DNA of 64,000 bases from Spiroplasma ixodetis (GTDB lineage: Bacteria; Bacillota_I; Bacilli_A; Mycoplasmatales; VBWQ01). Shown in pieces: positions 33,442-46,295 of the stretch. Below the pieces are notes generated by a model. That model was not told the origin of the DNA, made no database searches, and saw only the letters and a program-made list of their open reading frames with translations. Each line of letters begins with the position of its first letter. Within the stretch, counting starts at the first letter, position 1. The translations under genes and the position numbers were made by a program. The DNA is taken from assembly GCF_027923845.1 (NCBI RefSeq), contig NZ_AP026933.1, forward strand, positions 496,001 to 560,000. The letters are read 5' to 3'.

Positions 33442-34630
33442 AAACTTTTTTATTTCTGATGATTTTTCGTAATTGACTATTAACAGATTCAATAGCATTT
33501 GTAGTATAAATCACTCTTTTGATTTCTACTGGATAACTAATAAAAACCATTAAATTATCTCAATTTTTATATCAAGATTTAGTAATTTGAGGATATTGTT
33601 TATTTCATTTACTTTCAAACGATTCTAAAGCTTGCATTGCTTGTTCTTCACTACATGCACTATAAATTGGTTTTAAATCTGCAACTAGACCTTTTCGATG
33701 TTTGTATGAAACATATTTTAAACTATTTCTAATTTGATGAACAATGCATAATTGATGTTCTGTTTTAGGATAAACTGATTGTATTGCTTCTGACATGCCT
33801 GTTAAATTATCACTACAAGCAATAAGAATATCATTTAAGCCACGATTTTTCATTTCTGTGAAATTAGATAATCAAAACTTAGAACCTTCATTTTCACTAA
33901 TTCATAATCCTAAAACATCTTTTTTGCCTTCTAAATCAACTCCTAATGCTATATAAACTGATTTGTTAATAATCCGTTTATCTTGTCGTACTTTAACTAC
34001 TATACAATCAAAATAAACAATAGGATAAATACTTTCTAATGGTCGATTTTGTCATGCTTTAACATCATCAATAACATCATCAGTAATTTGACTAATAACA
34101 CTTTCACTAATATCAGCACCATGATATAACTCTTGCAACTGCATTCTAATGTCAGATAATGTCATTCCTTTTGCATACAAGGAAAGAACTTGTTGATCAA
34201 AACCATCAAATCTTCTTTGCCTTTTAGGAACTATTACAGGAGTAAAATTACTATTGCGATCTCTTGGTACATCAATTTCAATTTTACCTTGTTGAGTTAT
34301 TAATTTTTTTGAACTTGTACCATTACGAGCATTTTCAGTAGTACTATGTTGATTTTTTCATATCCTAAATAATTTTGCATTTCAGAATTCAACATTTTTT
34401 CAACTAATCTTTTTGTTAATTCTTTATATAAACCGCCAGGTTTAAAAACTGTTGTTAAATCTTCAGTATTTTCTAGTAATAAATCTACTGCTTTTGATAT
34501 TGGATCATTATTATTAAAGTTATCTTTTTTAGCCATCTGTAACTCACTCTTTCTAGTCATTTAATTATATTTACTAGAATTAATTAAACATAGTTATTTT
34601 TGTAAGTTACACAGATTACTAAACATTTCC

Positions 34631-34796
34631 AAAGATGCAGAAATAGATTATATTAAATTTAATTCTTATTTACCAAAAAGTTAAGATTTATCTTTCTGAT
34701 GATTATTTAACTAAATGATCATTATTAAATTTATTAAAAATAAATGATTTCATATTTGTTTTTTATTTATACTATTAATTTTATATAAAAATGTAA
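34631..34796. other. Short unique sequence between IS256 and IS5
   Basis: On the plus strand 17 codons (KDAEIDYIKFNSYLPKS, stop near 34684) are open from the IS edge and may be the 3' end of a lost gene. Nothing else is recognisable. It marks a deletion next to the IS256 copy. Confidence 0.3.
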
Positions 34797-35658
34797 GAAC
34801 CTGTTTAGAATCTTTTTAATAAAATTGAAATAAAGGACAGAACAACCATTTGTAAACTAGTATTTAGTTTTCTTTCACAATTTTTTCATAATCTTCTGCA
34901 TTTTTCTAATCATGCAAAGCTTCGTTCTACAACTCATCTTTTTGGTAGTACTACAAAAGAATGTAATTCATTACGTTTTACAACTTCAACATTTGCATTT
35001 ATGATTGTTTTGATTGCAGAAGCAAATTTTTCACCAGTATAGCCAGCATCTACTATTATTTTTTGAACTGTAGAAAGATTTTCTTTTTCACTTTTAATCA
35101 TTATGATAGCACTATTACGATCTGTTTTTTCTGCTGTAGTTATGTAAATTGCATGTGGTAAACCTTGCGTATCAACTGCAATATGACGTTTTATTCCTGA
35201 AATCTTTTTACCAGCATCATAACCTTTATTTTCAGTAGTATCTGTATTTTTAACACTTTGCGAATCAATTATACAAAAACTAGTTTTTTCTTTTCGATGA
35301 TTCTTAATACGAATCTTTTTAACTAATTTTTTTAAAATTAATTGCAATATACTAGGTTCTTTATCATTGTTTTTACTTCAAATTTGGAAATAATAATATA
35401 CAGTTTGTCATTTTGGAAAATTTTTGGTAACATTCTTCATTGACAACCACTTTTTAATACATATAAAACTGCACAAAACACTTCATATAAATCTAAATTT
35501 CTTGGTTTTGTTTTCTTTTTGCTGTTTTCTAAAGTTGATTTTATGTTCTCAAATTGTTCTTTAGTAACATGACTTGGATAATTTTTATGCATATATACCT
35601 CTTATTTTAAAATATATAGTAATTTTACCTTATTTTCTAAAAGATTCTAAACAGGTTC
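34797..35658 (-). mobile_element. IS5-family element, copy 4, transposase frameshifted
   Basis: TAA duplications at 34794-34796 and 35659-35661. The transposase (34805-35592) has five rather than six bases in an A run near 35420, giving a frame change after about 55 codons; the remaining part (from about 35347) is intact. Confidence 0.88.
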
Positions 35659-35673
35659 TAAGGGAAATTAACA

Positions 35674-36885
35674 TTAAATTGTCATGATTGATTGTATTAT
35701 TTTATATATATGACTAATACTTTTAATATTAGTATTAATCATTTTCTTAAATAAAGAAATTCACAAATTGATTCAATTATAATTTTGAGTATTGTTTTTA
35801 TTAGTAAATAAAATGAAAATAAAATGAATTTTAAATTTGTTTTGAAATATCAAAGGGTTTTTTATATATAAAAGGATAATAGGGAACTCGTAATTAGGAA
35901 TAGGTAGTAATTGATTTATTAATAATATTTTTTCATAAATATGATTTTTAATTATAGAACATTCATCAATATCTAAAAATTCTAAATTTAAATTATATTT
36001 TTTGATAAATGTTTTTTGAGTAATGTTACTAATTTCTGAAGTTATATTTGGAAATAATTGACTGTCAACTTTAATATTAAGTAAACAAATGAAATTAAAA
36101 TAATTGGTTTCAAACTTATCAAACTCAATAGCAAACTCTTTAGCAATTATTAATCTAAAATGTTCGACTTCTCTTTTTATACTTAAGTTTAAATTAAATT
36201 CAATTTGTTCATCTTTTTCAAGAAAAAAATTAAGTTTAATTTTTCGTACATGAATTGTTAAAAATCATATTAGTTGATCATCATAATATTTTTTATAACC
36301 GATATTGATCATTATAATTTCTATTTTTTTGTATATATAGGTTAGGACTTTATCATTAGTTAAGAGATTTTTTTTATCTTTACTAATAAGTTTTATAATA
36401 ATAGCGGTTATAAATCTTAAATGTCATTCATAACCATCTAATTGAAACCCTTTATTATGTTCAAATTTTAATTTTAATCTTAAATTTTGTTCAAAGAAAA
36501 AGTTATTCAAGTAAATAATGTCTTTTTTTAAATTATACTTATTTGTGTTACTTATATTGATAAGTCACTCACTACTTAAATATTTTTTTTGTCATACACA
36601 TATTAAGAACAAATTACTCATTCTAACAAAAGGATATTCATTGGATATGTGGATAAACTGTGTAAGCAAAGTATTTATTGCTACTATTTCATTGTCACCA
36701 TTAATTACAAAGTAATCTTGCTTTCTGGAAATATTGCAATTACTAATTTTTATTAACATTGTATTAATAAAAGTAATATTTCTTTGTAAAGTTCGAAATG
36801 TAACATTAAATTTTTCCATTAGAAATGCTATATTAACCGAACAAGAATACTGAAAATATTTTAATATTTCAATGATACGCCACAT
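35674..36885 (-). CDS. HTH regulator, Mga/BglG-like (403 aa)
   Basis: ATG 36885 has GGGGG upstream. The N-terminal 45 residues contain a helix-turn-helix (CSVNIAFLMEKFNVTFRTLQRNITF) like those of DeoR/Mga/PRD-type regulators; the rest is an AT-driven, Lys/Ile/Phe-rich helical body without clear PRD histidines. TGA near 36592 is Trp. It may control sugar uptake or surface genes, but no target is shown. The stop lies 13 bases from an IS5 target duplication. Confidence 0.55.
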
Positions 36886-36941
36886 TAAAACTGCCCCCGT
36901 TATCTTAATTGAAAGATTAAATTAGATTTTCCTTTTCAAAA

Positions 36942-36967
36942 AATAAAATAGTCACCTTTTGAGTGAC
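36942..36967 (-). terminator. Terminator after prmC
   Basis: On the minus strand GTCAC and GTGAC arms (36963-36967 and 36951-36955) enclose a 7-base loop and are followed by a T-rich tract. It separates prmC from the regulator gene. Confidence 0.6.
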
Positions 36968-36998
36968 AAAATTATTGTTCTTAAATTGTTTTTATATG

Positions 36999-37838
36999 TT
37001 ATAATGTTTGCCAAATAAATAGCATTCTTCATTTATTATTAATATCTTTAATAAATTTGTAATTATATTGTGGTAAATACTTTTTAATAAGAATAGTTAG
37101 TGCTTCTTTTTGATCAAAACCAAATTCAAATGCTAATAAAAAAGATTTTTCTAAAACTGCATGACATTGTTGAAAAATTACTTCATAAAAATATAATCCT
37201 TTATGATCAGCAAATAAAGCTAATTTTGGTTCATATTGTAAATTATGTTTTGAAAAAGTATTCGCTGTCTCATCAATATATGGCGGATTTGAAATAATAA
37301 TATTAAATTTATGATTTTTAAGATTTGTAAATATATCGCTTTCAACAAAATTAATATTTTTTAGGTTAAAATTATCATTATTAATCTTAGCAATAGTTAA
37401 TGCATCTTTGCTAATATCACTTGCTACTATATTTCAATTAGGTTTCTTTAACGCTAAACTAATAGCAATAGCACCACTACCTGTTCCTAAATCTAATACT
37501 TTTAAATTATCATTATTAAAAATGTTTTGTGCATAGACAAAAACATTTTTAACTAGTTCTTCAGTTTCATTACGAGGAATTAATACTCTATTATCAACAA
37601 CAAACTTATGATCAAGAAATCATTGATAACCAATAATATATTGTAAAGGATAGCCAGCAACAAATTTTTTAACTAGTTGTAAATATGATTCTAAAAAATC
37701 TATTGCTATTGTTTGACTAAGATTTGCATATAATCAAGATAAATCTTTATTAATAAACTTTAATAAAATTATCTTATTAATTTGTTCATTTTTTTTATTA
37801 ATTTTTTTTGCTAATAAAAGATAATCTCTATAAGTCAT
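36999..37838 (-). CDS. prmC: Release factor glutamine methyltransferase
   Basis: PrmC methylates the Gln of the GGQ loop of RF1, encoded two genes upstream in the same operon. SAM-binding motif LDLGTGSGAIAISLA and catalytic NPPY (ISNPPYIDE) are both intact. 279 residues is the normal size. A TGA at 37033 must be Trp: the protein then continues for ten codons to TAA 36999. ATG 37838 begins MTYRDYLLLAKKI. Confidence 0.92.
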
Positions 37839-37864
37839 TAATTTATACTCCAAAAATAAATATT

Positions 37865-38266
37865 TTATTGAAAATTAACAGATGAATTATTATTTCTTGA
37901 AGTTTTTTTTATTAAATTATTAACAACGAGAATTAAAACAATAATACTAAAAATAAATAAAAAACTAATTGTTAATAAACAAATAATTGGAAAAAGAATA
38001 ATGTAACTACAAATACTAATAATAAAACCAAAATTATTAATATTGTTACCATTAATATTTCGTAAAAATTCTAAATTTTTTCATAATAAATAATGAAAAA
38101 TTAAACTAGATGCACTAGCAAATCATAATGTTAAAACTAAAAATAAAATGTGAATAATACCACTACTAAAAGTTAATGTAATAAATGTTCCTAATGTCGC
38201 ATATAAAAAAATAACTGATATTAAAAACAAAATTTTTGTTCTAGAGTCTAAAATCTTAAAATCCAT
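37865..38266 (-). CDS. Membrane protein of unknown function between prfA and prmC (133 aa)
   Basis: Four hydrophobic segments, two TGA-coded Trp and a basic, Asn-rich C-terminal tail. GGAAGAAATT precedes ATG 38266. It lies 17 bases after prfA and 26 before prmC, so it is co-transcribed with them, but no functional link is evident. No family recognised. Confidence 0.6.
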
Positions 38267-38283
38267 AATAATTTCTTCCTTCT

Positions 38284-39381
38284 TTACTTTAATACTGTAA
38301 TATTTTCATCAATATTTTCTAATTTTTCTTTTTGTTCACTACTAATTAAATCAATAATAATTTCATCAATATTACCTTCCATAATACAATCTAACTTTAA
38401 TAAAGATAATCCAATCCGATGATCGGTTACTCTATTTTGTGGATAATTGTATGTTCTAATTTTTTCTGAACGATCACCGCTACCAACAGCTGTTTTTCTT
38501 AAATTACCAATTCTTCCCTGTTCTTCTTCAACTTTTTTTTCATAAAGTTTAGCTCTTAATACCCGCATTGCTTTATCTTTATTATCATGTTGACTTCGTC
38601 CGTCCTGTGAAGTTACAACAACACCCGTTGGAATATGAGTAATTCTAATTGCTGAATCGGTAGTATTAACATGTTGACCACCAGCACCACTAGAACGATA
38701 AGTATCAATTCTTAAATCAGAATTATTTATTTTAATTTCAACTTCATTAACTTCTGGCAATACAGCAACCGTTGCAATTGAAGTATGAACTCGTCCTTGT
38801 GATTCGGTTTTTGGAACTCTCTGAACACGATGTCCACCAGCTTCAAACTTTAATTTAGCAAATACATGTTTACCTTTAACCATAAAAGCAATATAACTAA
38901 ATCCACCATTTATTGCTTCCTTTGCCTCAATAGTTTCAATTTTTCATCGTTGAATTTCACAATACTTACTATACATACGATATAAATCACCAGCAAAAAT
39001 ATTTGCTTCATCACCACCAACAGCTCCTCTGATTTCAATAATAACATTTTTATCATCATTTATATCTTTAGGAATTAGTGTTAGTTTTAATTCATTTTCT
39101 GCTTTTTCTAATTCTATTTCATTTGCTTTAATATCTATTTTAAGCATTTCACAAAGTTCTTGATCCTGTTCGGTTGCTAATGCCTTTTTTGCTTCAATAA
39201 TTTCTTTGTTAATTTTTTCATATTTTCAATATTGTTCAATAATTGGTTCTAATCTACTATGTTCTTTTGTTAATTGAGTGTATTTATCACGAGGAATTAA
39301 TTCGGGATTTTCTAACTGCTTTTCAATTTCACTATATTTTTTAGTAAGTTGCATTAACTGTTCTAATGTTTTTTCATTCAT
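38284..39381 (-). CDS. prfA: Peptide chain release factor 1
   Basis: RF1 reads UAA and UAG. The 365-residue product has the PxT-type recognition region near the middle, and the catalytic loop [10 protein letters not shown] with [18 protein letters not shown] and [18 protein letters not shown] are family signatures. A TGA near 38941 is Trp. In organisms where UGA is Trp, RF1 is the only stop-codon reader expected, consistent with its presence here. Confidence 0.95.
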
Positions 39382-39396
39382 AATATCACACCTGAT

Positions 39397-39987
39397 TTAT
39401 CTATTCTGATTATTTGTTAAGACACGATGATGACTACGACATCGAGCTTCATATTGTTCTTGCGCACCAATTAAAATAATTTCATCATCATATCTAGCTT
39501 CTCGGCCATTAATAATACGTTGTGTCCTTGTTGCTGCTTTACCACATTTTACACAAACAGCATCTAATTTAGTTACAAATTCTGCTAAGGCTAATAATTC
39601 TTTAGTAACAGGAAATGGTTCACCACGAAAATCTTGATCTAAACCCGCAACAATAACTTGCTTATTTTGATTTGCTAATGTTTTAATCACTTCAATAATT
39701 GATGGTTTAAAAAATTGTACTTCATCAATTGCAACTGCTTCTATTTCTTTATCTACATGTTTTAATATTTGCATTGGATCATCAATTACTATCGCTGTGA
39801 TAGATACTCCTTTATGACTTACTACTTTTTTAGCATCATAACGAATATCAACCTTGGGTTTAAAAACTAGCACTTTGCGTTTAGCATACTGTAAACGATT
39901 TATACGTCGCATAAACTCTTCGGTTTTTCCAGCAAACATACAACCAGTAATTACTTCAATTCATCCCTCATTATAACGACTATACAT
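39397..39987 (-). CDS. tdk: Thymidine kinase
   Basis: Type II thymidine kinase, 196 residues: P-loop GCMFAGKTEE near residue 15, DEVQFF catalytic block, VAGLDQDFRGEPF lasso start and two zinc cysteine pairs (CVKC and, near the end, C..H). TGA at codon 9 is Trp. GGAG precedes ATG 39987. It salvages thymidine to dTMP. Confidence 0.93.
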
Positions 39988-40011
39988 TTATATCCAACTC
40001 CATCTCTAATT

Positions 40012-41037
40012 TTAATTGTTTGTTAATTCTGGTGATTTACTAGTAATTTTATCTAAACTATCAATCAATTTTTCAACTTCATTAATATTTTGTAAATATG
40101 CACCAGCTGCTGTCTGATGACCACCACCACCAAACTTGGCAATAGTATCATTAATTATTCATCTTGCACTACGAACACTAACTTTGATTTTACTATTCAT
40201 TTGATCATAAGCAGCAATTAATCAAATTTTAATACCATCAATATTTGACATTACATTAACTTGGCTAGTTAAATCTTCTCTAGTTAAAACAACTTCACCT
40301 TTAATATTTAATATTTTATTTTGAGTAATAATTTTTGTTTGTAAGTCAGTAATTATTTTATCGTTAAATATTATATAAGCAACACCATTATCAGTAATTT
40401 TAAAATTTGATAATATATATCCTTTCAATCTTGCGATTTTTAAATTTTGAATATATAAACTTTGATATAAGTCTAATAAATTAAAATTTTGTTTAACTAA
40501 AAAACTAGCAATCTGAAAAGTTTCTTCATTAACAGAGCGATACAAAAATCTACCAGAATCAGTAACTAAACCAAGAAATAAATTTCTAGCTGCTAAAGCA
40601 GAAACTTTTAAATTCAATACTTGTGCTCATTTTGCCACTACTTGGCAAGCAGCAGAAGCCTTTTCTTCAATTAAATCAATATCACCATATTTATCAACAA
40701 TTGGATGATGATCAATTTTAATTATCTTTTTTCCTTCTTCTCAAAATTCGCCACTAATTCGTTCGCGATTAGCTGTATCAGTGACTATTACTAGTGCATT
40801 TTCATAATCTTCTTTTTTAACAAAAGTTGGTTGTGGAAATAATGATGCCATATGTTCATTTGTTTCACCTGGAACAAGTACTTTTTTATTTTCAAAATTA
40901 TCTTCAATAATTTTTTTTAATCCTCATTGTGAACCCAAAGCATCTCCATCAGGATTAATATGACAATGAATAATAATTGGATTACTAATTTTTATTAATT
41001 CATAAATTGCTTGTGCTTCTTTTTTAAACTTATTCAT
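40012..41037 (-). CDS. nrnA: DHH-family oligoribonuclease/pAp phosphatase NrnA
   Basis: 341 residues. N-terminal DHH domain: HCHINPDGDALGS, VTDTANRERI and IDHHP supply the metal-binding Asp/His residues. C-terminal DHHA1 domain: GGGGHQTAAGA. NrnA degrades nano-RNAs to mononucleotides and dephosphorylates pAp. The gene is 14 bases after the pseudo-ABC gene and 24 before tdk, with GGA-containing ribosome-binding sites. Confidence 0.92.
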
Positions 41038-41051
41038 ATTATATATCCTTT

Positions 41052-43022
41052 CTATCATGTACCAATTAATTGCTTTGTTTCATCATCAAAAACAAAAATT
41101 GAATTTTTAGTAATACTAATTCAACCAACAGTTCCCACTTCTAAATTATCATTATTATTAGTTAAAACTTCAAATTGTTCTGATTTAGTAGTTTCAACCA
41201 ATAAATATGATTTTTTATCATCAACTTTAGTAATATTTTTAATAACACCATTAATAATAATTGAATTTTTTAAAAAAGTAAATCGTGGTTTCTTTGCACT
41301 AAACAAAATGGCATTTGATTTAAAAGCAATAGTAGAAGCGGTTTTAGCACCAAACTTACCTAAATTTACATTATAAAAATATAAATTATGAGCATTTCAT
41401 TCTCCCTTTGTGATATTAATATGCTGTTCATTTATTTCTTTTAATAAATTTAAAGATAATGGTTTATCAGTGATCTCACTAACATTTCCTTGTTGAATAA
41501 TTATTTCATTTTCAATAACAGTAACATTAGTTGCTAATAAATTAATATCAACTTGATTATTAGTTGTAAAAATAATAATTATTTTCAAAAATTTTTGTAA
41601 TTTTTTAATTCAATTTGCTAATTGTTCTTTATTATCAACATTTAAAAGTTCAAATGGGTTATGTAAAATTAAAATTTTAGTAGACACAATTAATTGTTGA
41701 ATGATTTTTATTATTTGTCGCTCTACTATTGTTAATTGTGTTAAACGTAGTGACAATAAATGACTTAAATCTAAATGTTTAAATATCATAACAATATTTT
41801 CACTAATTAAATCACGGACATCAATTAACTGTGAATATAAAGTTTGTAATTGTTGTTGATATGTTTCTTTATCTTGTAACTGTGGATTTTTTAAAATTTT
41901 ATCATGATAGATTTTAATTTCATCTTTAATATTTTTTAAAAGTAAATGCATTTCATCTGGTAAAAGTTGCATTGCCACAAAATCTTGTTTCATATTAAAT
42001 TTAATTCTTTGTACTTCTGCTAAGTCAATTCACTGGTCTAAAATTTGATCAATTTGACTACGAGTACATTTAATTTGTTGATATGAAACTAAATGATTAA
42101 GTTCACTATTAAAATTTTGATTATGATTGTTACAAGTTTTTAATGTAGTTCTAATTTCACTTCTAGTAGTACTAATCTCTCTATTTAAATAATTATTTAT
42201 TTCTTTAATAACAAAACTAATTTCTCGTAGTTGAAACTCTCATTTTCTTTCTTTTGGTGGATTACATCCACAAAAACATGGTCCCACTAAACTTTCCAAA
42301 CTAGAAATACGATCTTGCAAAGATTGTAAAAATAATAAGTTATTATTTGCAATAATATTTTTTTCTTCGGCAGTGAATTTTTTAATTAGAATATCTGTTA
42401 ATTTTTCACTTCCAGCAAAATTAAATTTCTCTTGAGCAAAGTTTTTATGAAAATGATTAATTTGATATTGATATTCTTTAATAAAATTATTACGAGTGCT
42501 TTGTGTCTCATTAATAAAATTTTTAATAATATTAATTAATTTTTCTTTAAAATAACCACTGTCTAAATTTAAACCTGTATTTTTTAAGTTTTCAATATCA
42601 GTCTTAATTTTTTGATTAATATTACTTATTTCTTGTAAAAAAGGTTTATTAGTAACTGCTGTTCTTACTAAGTTACGTTGAATACTAAATAATTTATTTC
42701 AACTCTGTAAATGCATACTAACATAAGCCATTTTTCGTTCAAAACCAATACTATTATAAGTAACATCAATATCATCAATTAAAATTTTACCCTCCATAAT
42801 AGCAGAAGAACCTGCTAGAGCATTAATTAATTTTTCAATATTATCTTCATCATTACTAAAAATTGCCAAGCAACTAGGATATTTTCCTTCAAAACTTCAA
42901 TCTTTTACGGCTTTTTCAACGGATAAATTAATAATACTAAAATTAAAGTTACTAGTTTGCTCAGTATTATATCTAATACCTTTACTTATTACCAATTTAT
43001 TAAAATCAGATGATTTTTCCAT
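41052..43022 (-). CDS. Degenerate ABC transporter ATPase-like protein with long coiled insertion (656 aa)
   Basis: Overall layout is that of sugar-importer ATPases (UgpC/MalK type): an N-terminal RecA-like half (IMEGKILIDDIDVTYNSIGFERKMAYVS), a long helical insertion (about 115-420, with CFCGC near 249-253), and a C-terminal TOBE-like domain (LEVGTVGWISITKNSIFVFDD). However the P-loop (residues about 55-63, SNDEDNIE) lacks the GxxGxGK pattern, the LSGGQ signature is LTQLTIVERQ, and Walker B is ILILHNPFE with His-Asn for Asp-Glu. ATP hydrolysis is therefore unlikely. AAGG precedes ATG 43022; first gene of its operon. Confidence 0.65.
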
Positions 43023-43115
43023 AAAACCATTCCCTACCTTAAAGTTTTTTATTTCATATACTATTAAAATTATATTCTATATTTATTGGGTTGTATACAT
43101 ACAATATTTTAACTT

Positions 43116-44192
43116 GCAAAATTGTAAAGGTAAGTGCAACTAAATTATTTTTCTATTCAAATATTCGATTGGTGAAAGATAATTTAGTATTTTTCTGGGT
43201 CTTTGGTTTAAAGACAATATAAATTTATGAACTTCATTTTTATTAGTTTTTGAAAAAATAAATTTTTTAGGAAATTTTTCTCTAATTAAACCATTAGTAT
43301 TTTCATTAGTACCTCTTTGTCAAGGTGAATATGGATTTGCAAAATAAATTTTCACATCTAACTTTTTTCAAGTTGTTGTCAATTTGCAAATTCTTTACCA
43401 CGATCAAAAGTAATAGTTTTAACAATATTTTTAGGAAGAATTGATAAATAATGAATGATATTTTTATTAATAACTTTAGTAGTTTTGTTTTTAACTAACA
43501 TTGCTAAAGTAAATCGTGATACTCTTTCAACTAAAGTTATTAAACATGATTTACTTTTACCTCTTGATGATACTATAGTATCTCCTTCTCAATGACCAAG
43601 AGTTATGCGATCATTAACATTATTATCTCGTTCTTTAATTGATTTACCATTAAATTTACCACGATTTTCTTGAGATCTTCGTTTTTTACCTTTTCTTCTT
43701 AAATTTTTACTAGTAACTTTATCAAATAATCCAGAATAAATTCAATTGTAAATTGTTTTAAAGCTGATAGCTCATTGTTTATGAAAATTTTTAATTCTGC
43801 CATAAATTTGTTCAGGTGATCAGCCCAATAATAGTTTTTGTTGTATATATTTGACTAAATCTTTATATTTAAACTTATGAAAAATAATATGTGATTTTTT
43901 TCTATTTACAGCTTTATTTTGTGCAATTAATGAAAAATAATGATCATTATCTTTATTTCTATTAACTTCTCGAATAATAGTACTAATACTTCGATTAAGA
44001 TTTTTAGCTATTTCATTAATTTTAACTTTAAATTTCAATTGATTCTCAATATAAATTCTTTCATCTATCCCAATATGTTTATAACTCATATAAAAACTCC
44101 TTACTTTTTCTAAACTAAATTTAGCATTATGAAATTTTTATATGAGAATTTTTTGCAATTTTATTTACTTGCACTTACAAGTATAATTCAGC
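43116..44192 (-). mobile_element. IS30-family element, copy 3, transposase frameshifted (1077 bp)
   Basis: Complete ends. The transposase frame 43140-44089 is one base short (T run near 43365), so inactive. It separates the pseudo-ABC operon from trpS. No matching target duplication is seen. Confidence 0.88.
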
Positions 44193-44293
44193 ATATCAAA
44201 ATCAAACAAATTTTAATATAATTAATTGAATTATTTAACTTTATCATTGATAATTAATTATATTAAAAAAATAATTTGGAGGAAGCAAAATAT

Positions 44294-45319
44294 ATGGCTC
44301 GTATTATATCCGGAATAACTAGCACTGGAAAATTAACTCTTGGTAACTACTTGGGAGCAATTAATAATTTTTTAAAATTGCAAGAAGAACATGAACTCTT
44401 AATATTTGTTGCAAATTTACATGGATTAACACTACCAATAAAAGCACAAGAATTAAGAGATAATATTAAAGATATTGCCGCTTGATATTTTGCTGCTGGT
44501 ATTATACCAAATAAATCTCATATTTTTATTCAATCTGATGTTTTAGCCCATAGTCAATTAGGATATATATTATTATGTAATAGTTATGTCGGTGAATTAG
44601 AACGAATGACACAATTTAAAGATAAAAGTCAAAAAATGACAAATCAACAAAATAAAACGATTAGTATTCCAACAGGTATTCTTACATATCCAGCATTAAT
44701 GGCTGCTGATATTTTACTATATGACGCTGATTTTGTGCCAGTTGGTGTTGATCAAACTCAACATTTAGAATTGACAAAAACTTTAGCAACAAGAATGAAT
44801 AACAATTATAAAACTGATTTATTCAAAATTCCTAAAATCATTATTGATAAACAAGCACAGAAAATTATGAGTTTACAAGAACCTGAAAAAAAAATGTCAA
44901 AATCTGATACTAATCTAAAAAATACTATTTTTTTAAGCGATAGCAAACAAGAAGTTGCCAATAAAATTAAAAAAGCAGTTACTGATTCAGAAAATATTAT
45001 TAAATTTGATCCAGAACATAAGCCTGGAGTTAGTAATTTATTAACTATTTATGCTAGCATTACTAAAAAAGATATCAAAACTTGTGAACAATACTTCAGC
45101 AATCACAATTATGGTTTTTTAAAAGAAGAAGTAATTAAAGTAATAAATGATTTATTAGAACCAATGCAAAAAAAACACCAAGAATTTATTAACGAAAAAT
45201 CATCACAATTAGCAAAATATTTAGAAGAAGGTGTAAATTTTGCTAATAATATTGCTACTAAAAAATTAAACTTTGTTCAAGACACAATAGGTATTAATTT
45301 TATCGAGAAAGAAAGATAG
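44294..45319 (+). CDS. trpS: Tryptophanyl-tRNA synthetase
   Basis: 341 residues, class I. The HIGH-equivalent is GKLTLGNYLG near residue 12, KMSKS is near residue 200, and IGE/VGELERMTQFKDKS is the usual substrate-site block. TrpRS must charge both the CCA- and UCA-anticodon tRNAs in UGA-Trp organisms. ATG 44294 follows TTGGAGG. Thirteen bases separate it from the next gene. Confidence 0.95.
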
Positions 45320-45331
45320 GAGGAAGAGATA

Positions 45332-46207
45332 ATGTCTTTATACAATAAAAAACAAAAACATTTAATCCTAGTTGATTTAGATGGTACTCTATTAAAAAGT
45401 GGTGGTCGAGAAATTCATATTAATACTAAAAAAGCACTAATTGATGCTCAAAAACAAGGTCATATTGTTTGTATTGTCACTGGTCGACCTTATCGTGGAT
45501 CAATTAAATTTTATCGTGAATTAGGTCTTAATACATTACTATGCAATTTTAATGGTGGCCATATTCATGATCCAAAAATCAAAAAATTCAAACGATTAGT
45601 TTTTCCAATTTCTGAAACAATTGTTAAACATATTTTAAATGAAGACTATATTTTTCAACAAATTGAAAACGCGGTTATTGAATATTACAACAAAGCAGTA
45701 TGTTGAAAAAAAGATGATTTCTTTGAAACTTATTTTCATTTAGATACTATTGAGAATGATACTTTTACAATTAGTAAATTAATTCGTGATTGAAAAGGGA
45801 GCGCTAATGCCATTTTAATTGAATTTAAAGAAAATACTAATCTTGATCAAGTATATCATGACTTAGAAAAATATTCAAACTCAATTAAGGTAAATACTTG
45901 AAATCGCTATGATAATAATAAACTAATCTTTGAAATTTCAAGTAAATTTATTGATAAAGGAATGACAGCTCGCATTTTGGCTCAATATTATAATGTTGAT
46001 ATTAGAGATGTTATTGCTTATGGTGATGAAATTAATGATAAAGAAATGTTGATGGAAGTTGGCTATGGTGTAGCAATGAAAAATGGTAATATTGTTATTA
46101 AAAGTATTGCCAATGATATTACTACTAAAACTAATGATGAGGGTGGAGTTGGTGATCATTTAGCAAAATTATTAAATCTTTATGAAGAAAGTGAAATTTA
46201 TATTTAA
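45332..46207 (+). CDS. Cof-type HAD hydrolase (291 aa)
   Basis: HAD motif I LILVDLDGTLL, motif II CIVTGRPYRG, and motif III-IV around KGMTARIL and GDEINDKEML are intact. Class IIB cap. Such enzymes dephosphorylate sugar phosphates or FMN precursors; the substrate cannot be read from the sequence. AGGAGG precedes ATG 45332. A neighbouring trpS-HAD pair also occurs in Mycoplasma genitalium (MG125-MG126). Confidence 0.88.
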
Positions 46208-46295
46208 TAGGAATGAAAATGCAAAATTGTAAAGGTAAGTGCAACTAAATTATTTTTCTATTCAAATATTCGATTGGTGAAAGATAATTTAGTAT

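Larger units (their letters stand above)
30927..34630 (-). mobile_element. IS256-family element, outer copy 2, carrying two insertions
   Basis: The first 94 bases (30927-31020) and the rest (32395-34630) belong to one IS256 copy that was split by another IS256 (31021-32394), with the 8-bp duplicate CAATTGCT on both sides, and by an IS1595-like copy (32502-33441). Its transposase (start ATG 34560) is also frameshifted near 34357 (one T fewer). The outer flanks do not match each other. Confidence 0.88.
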
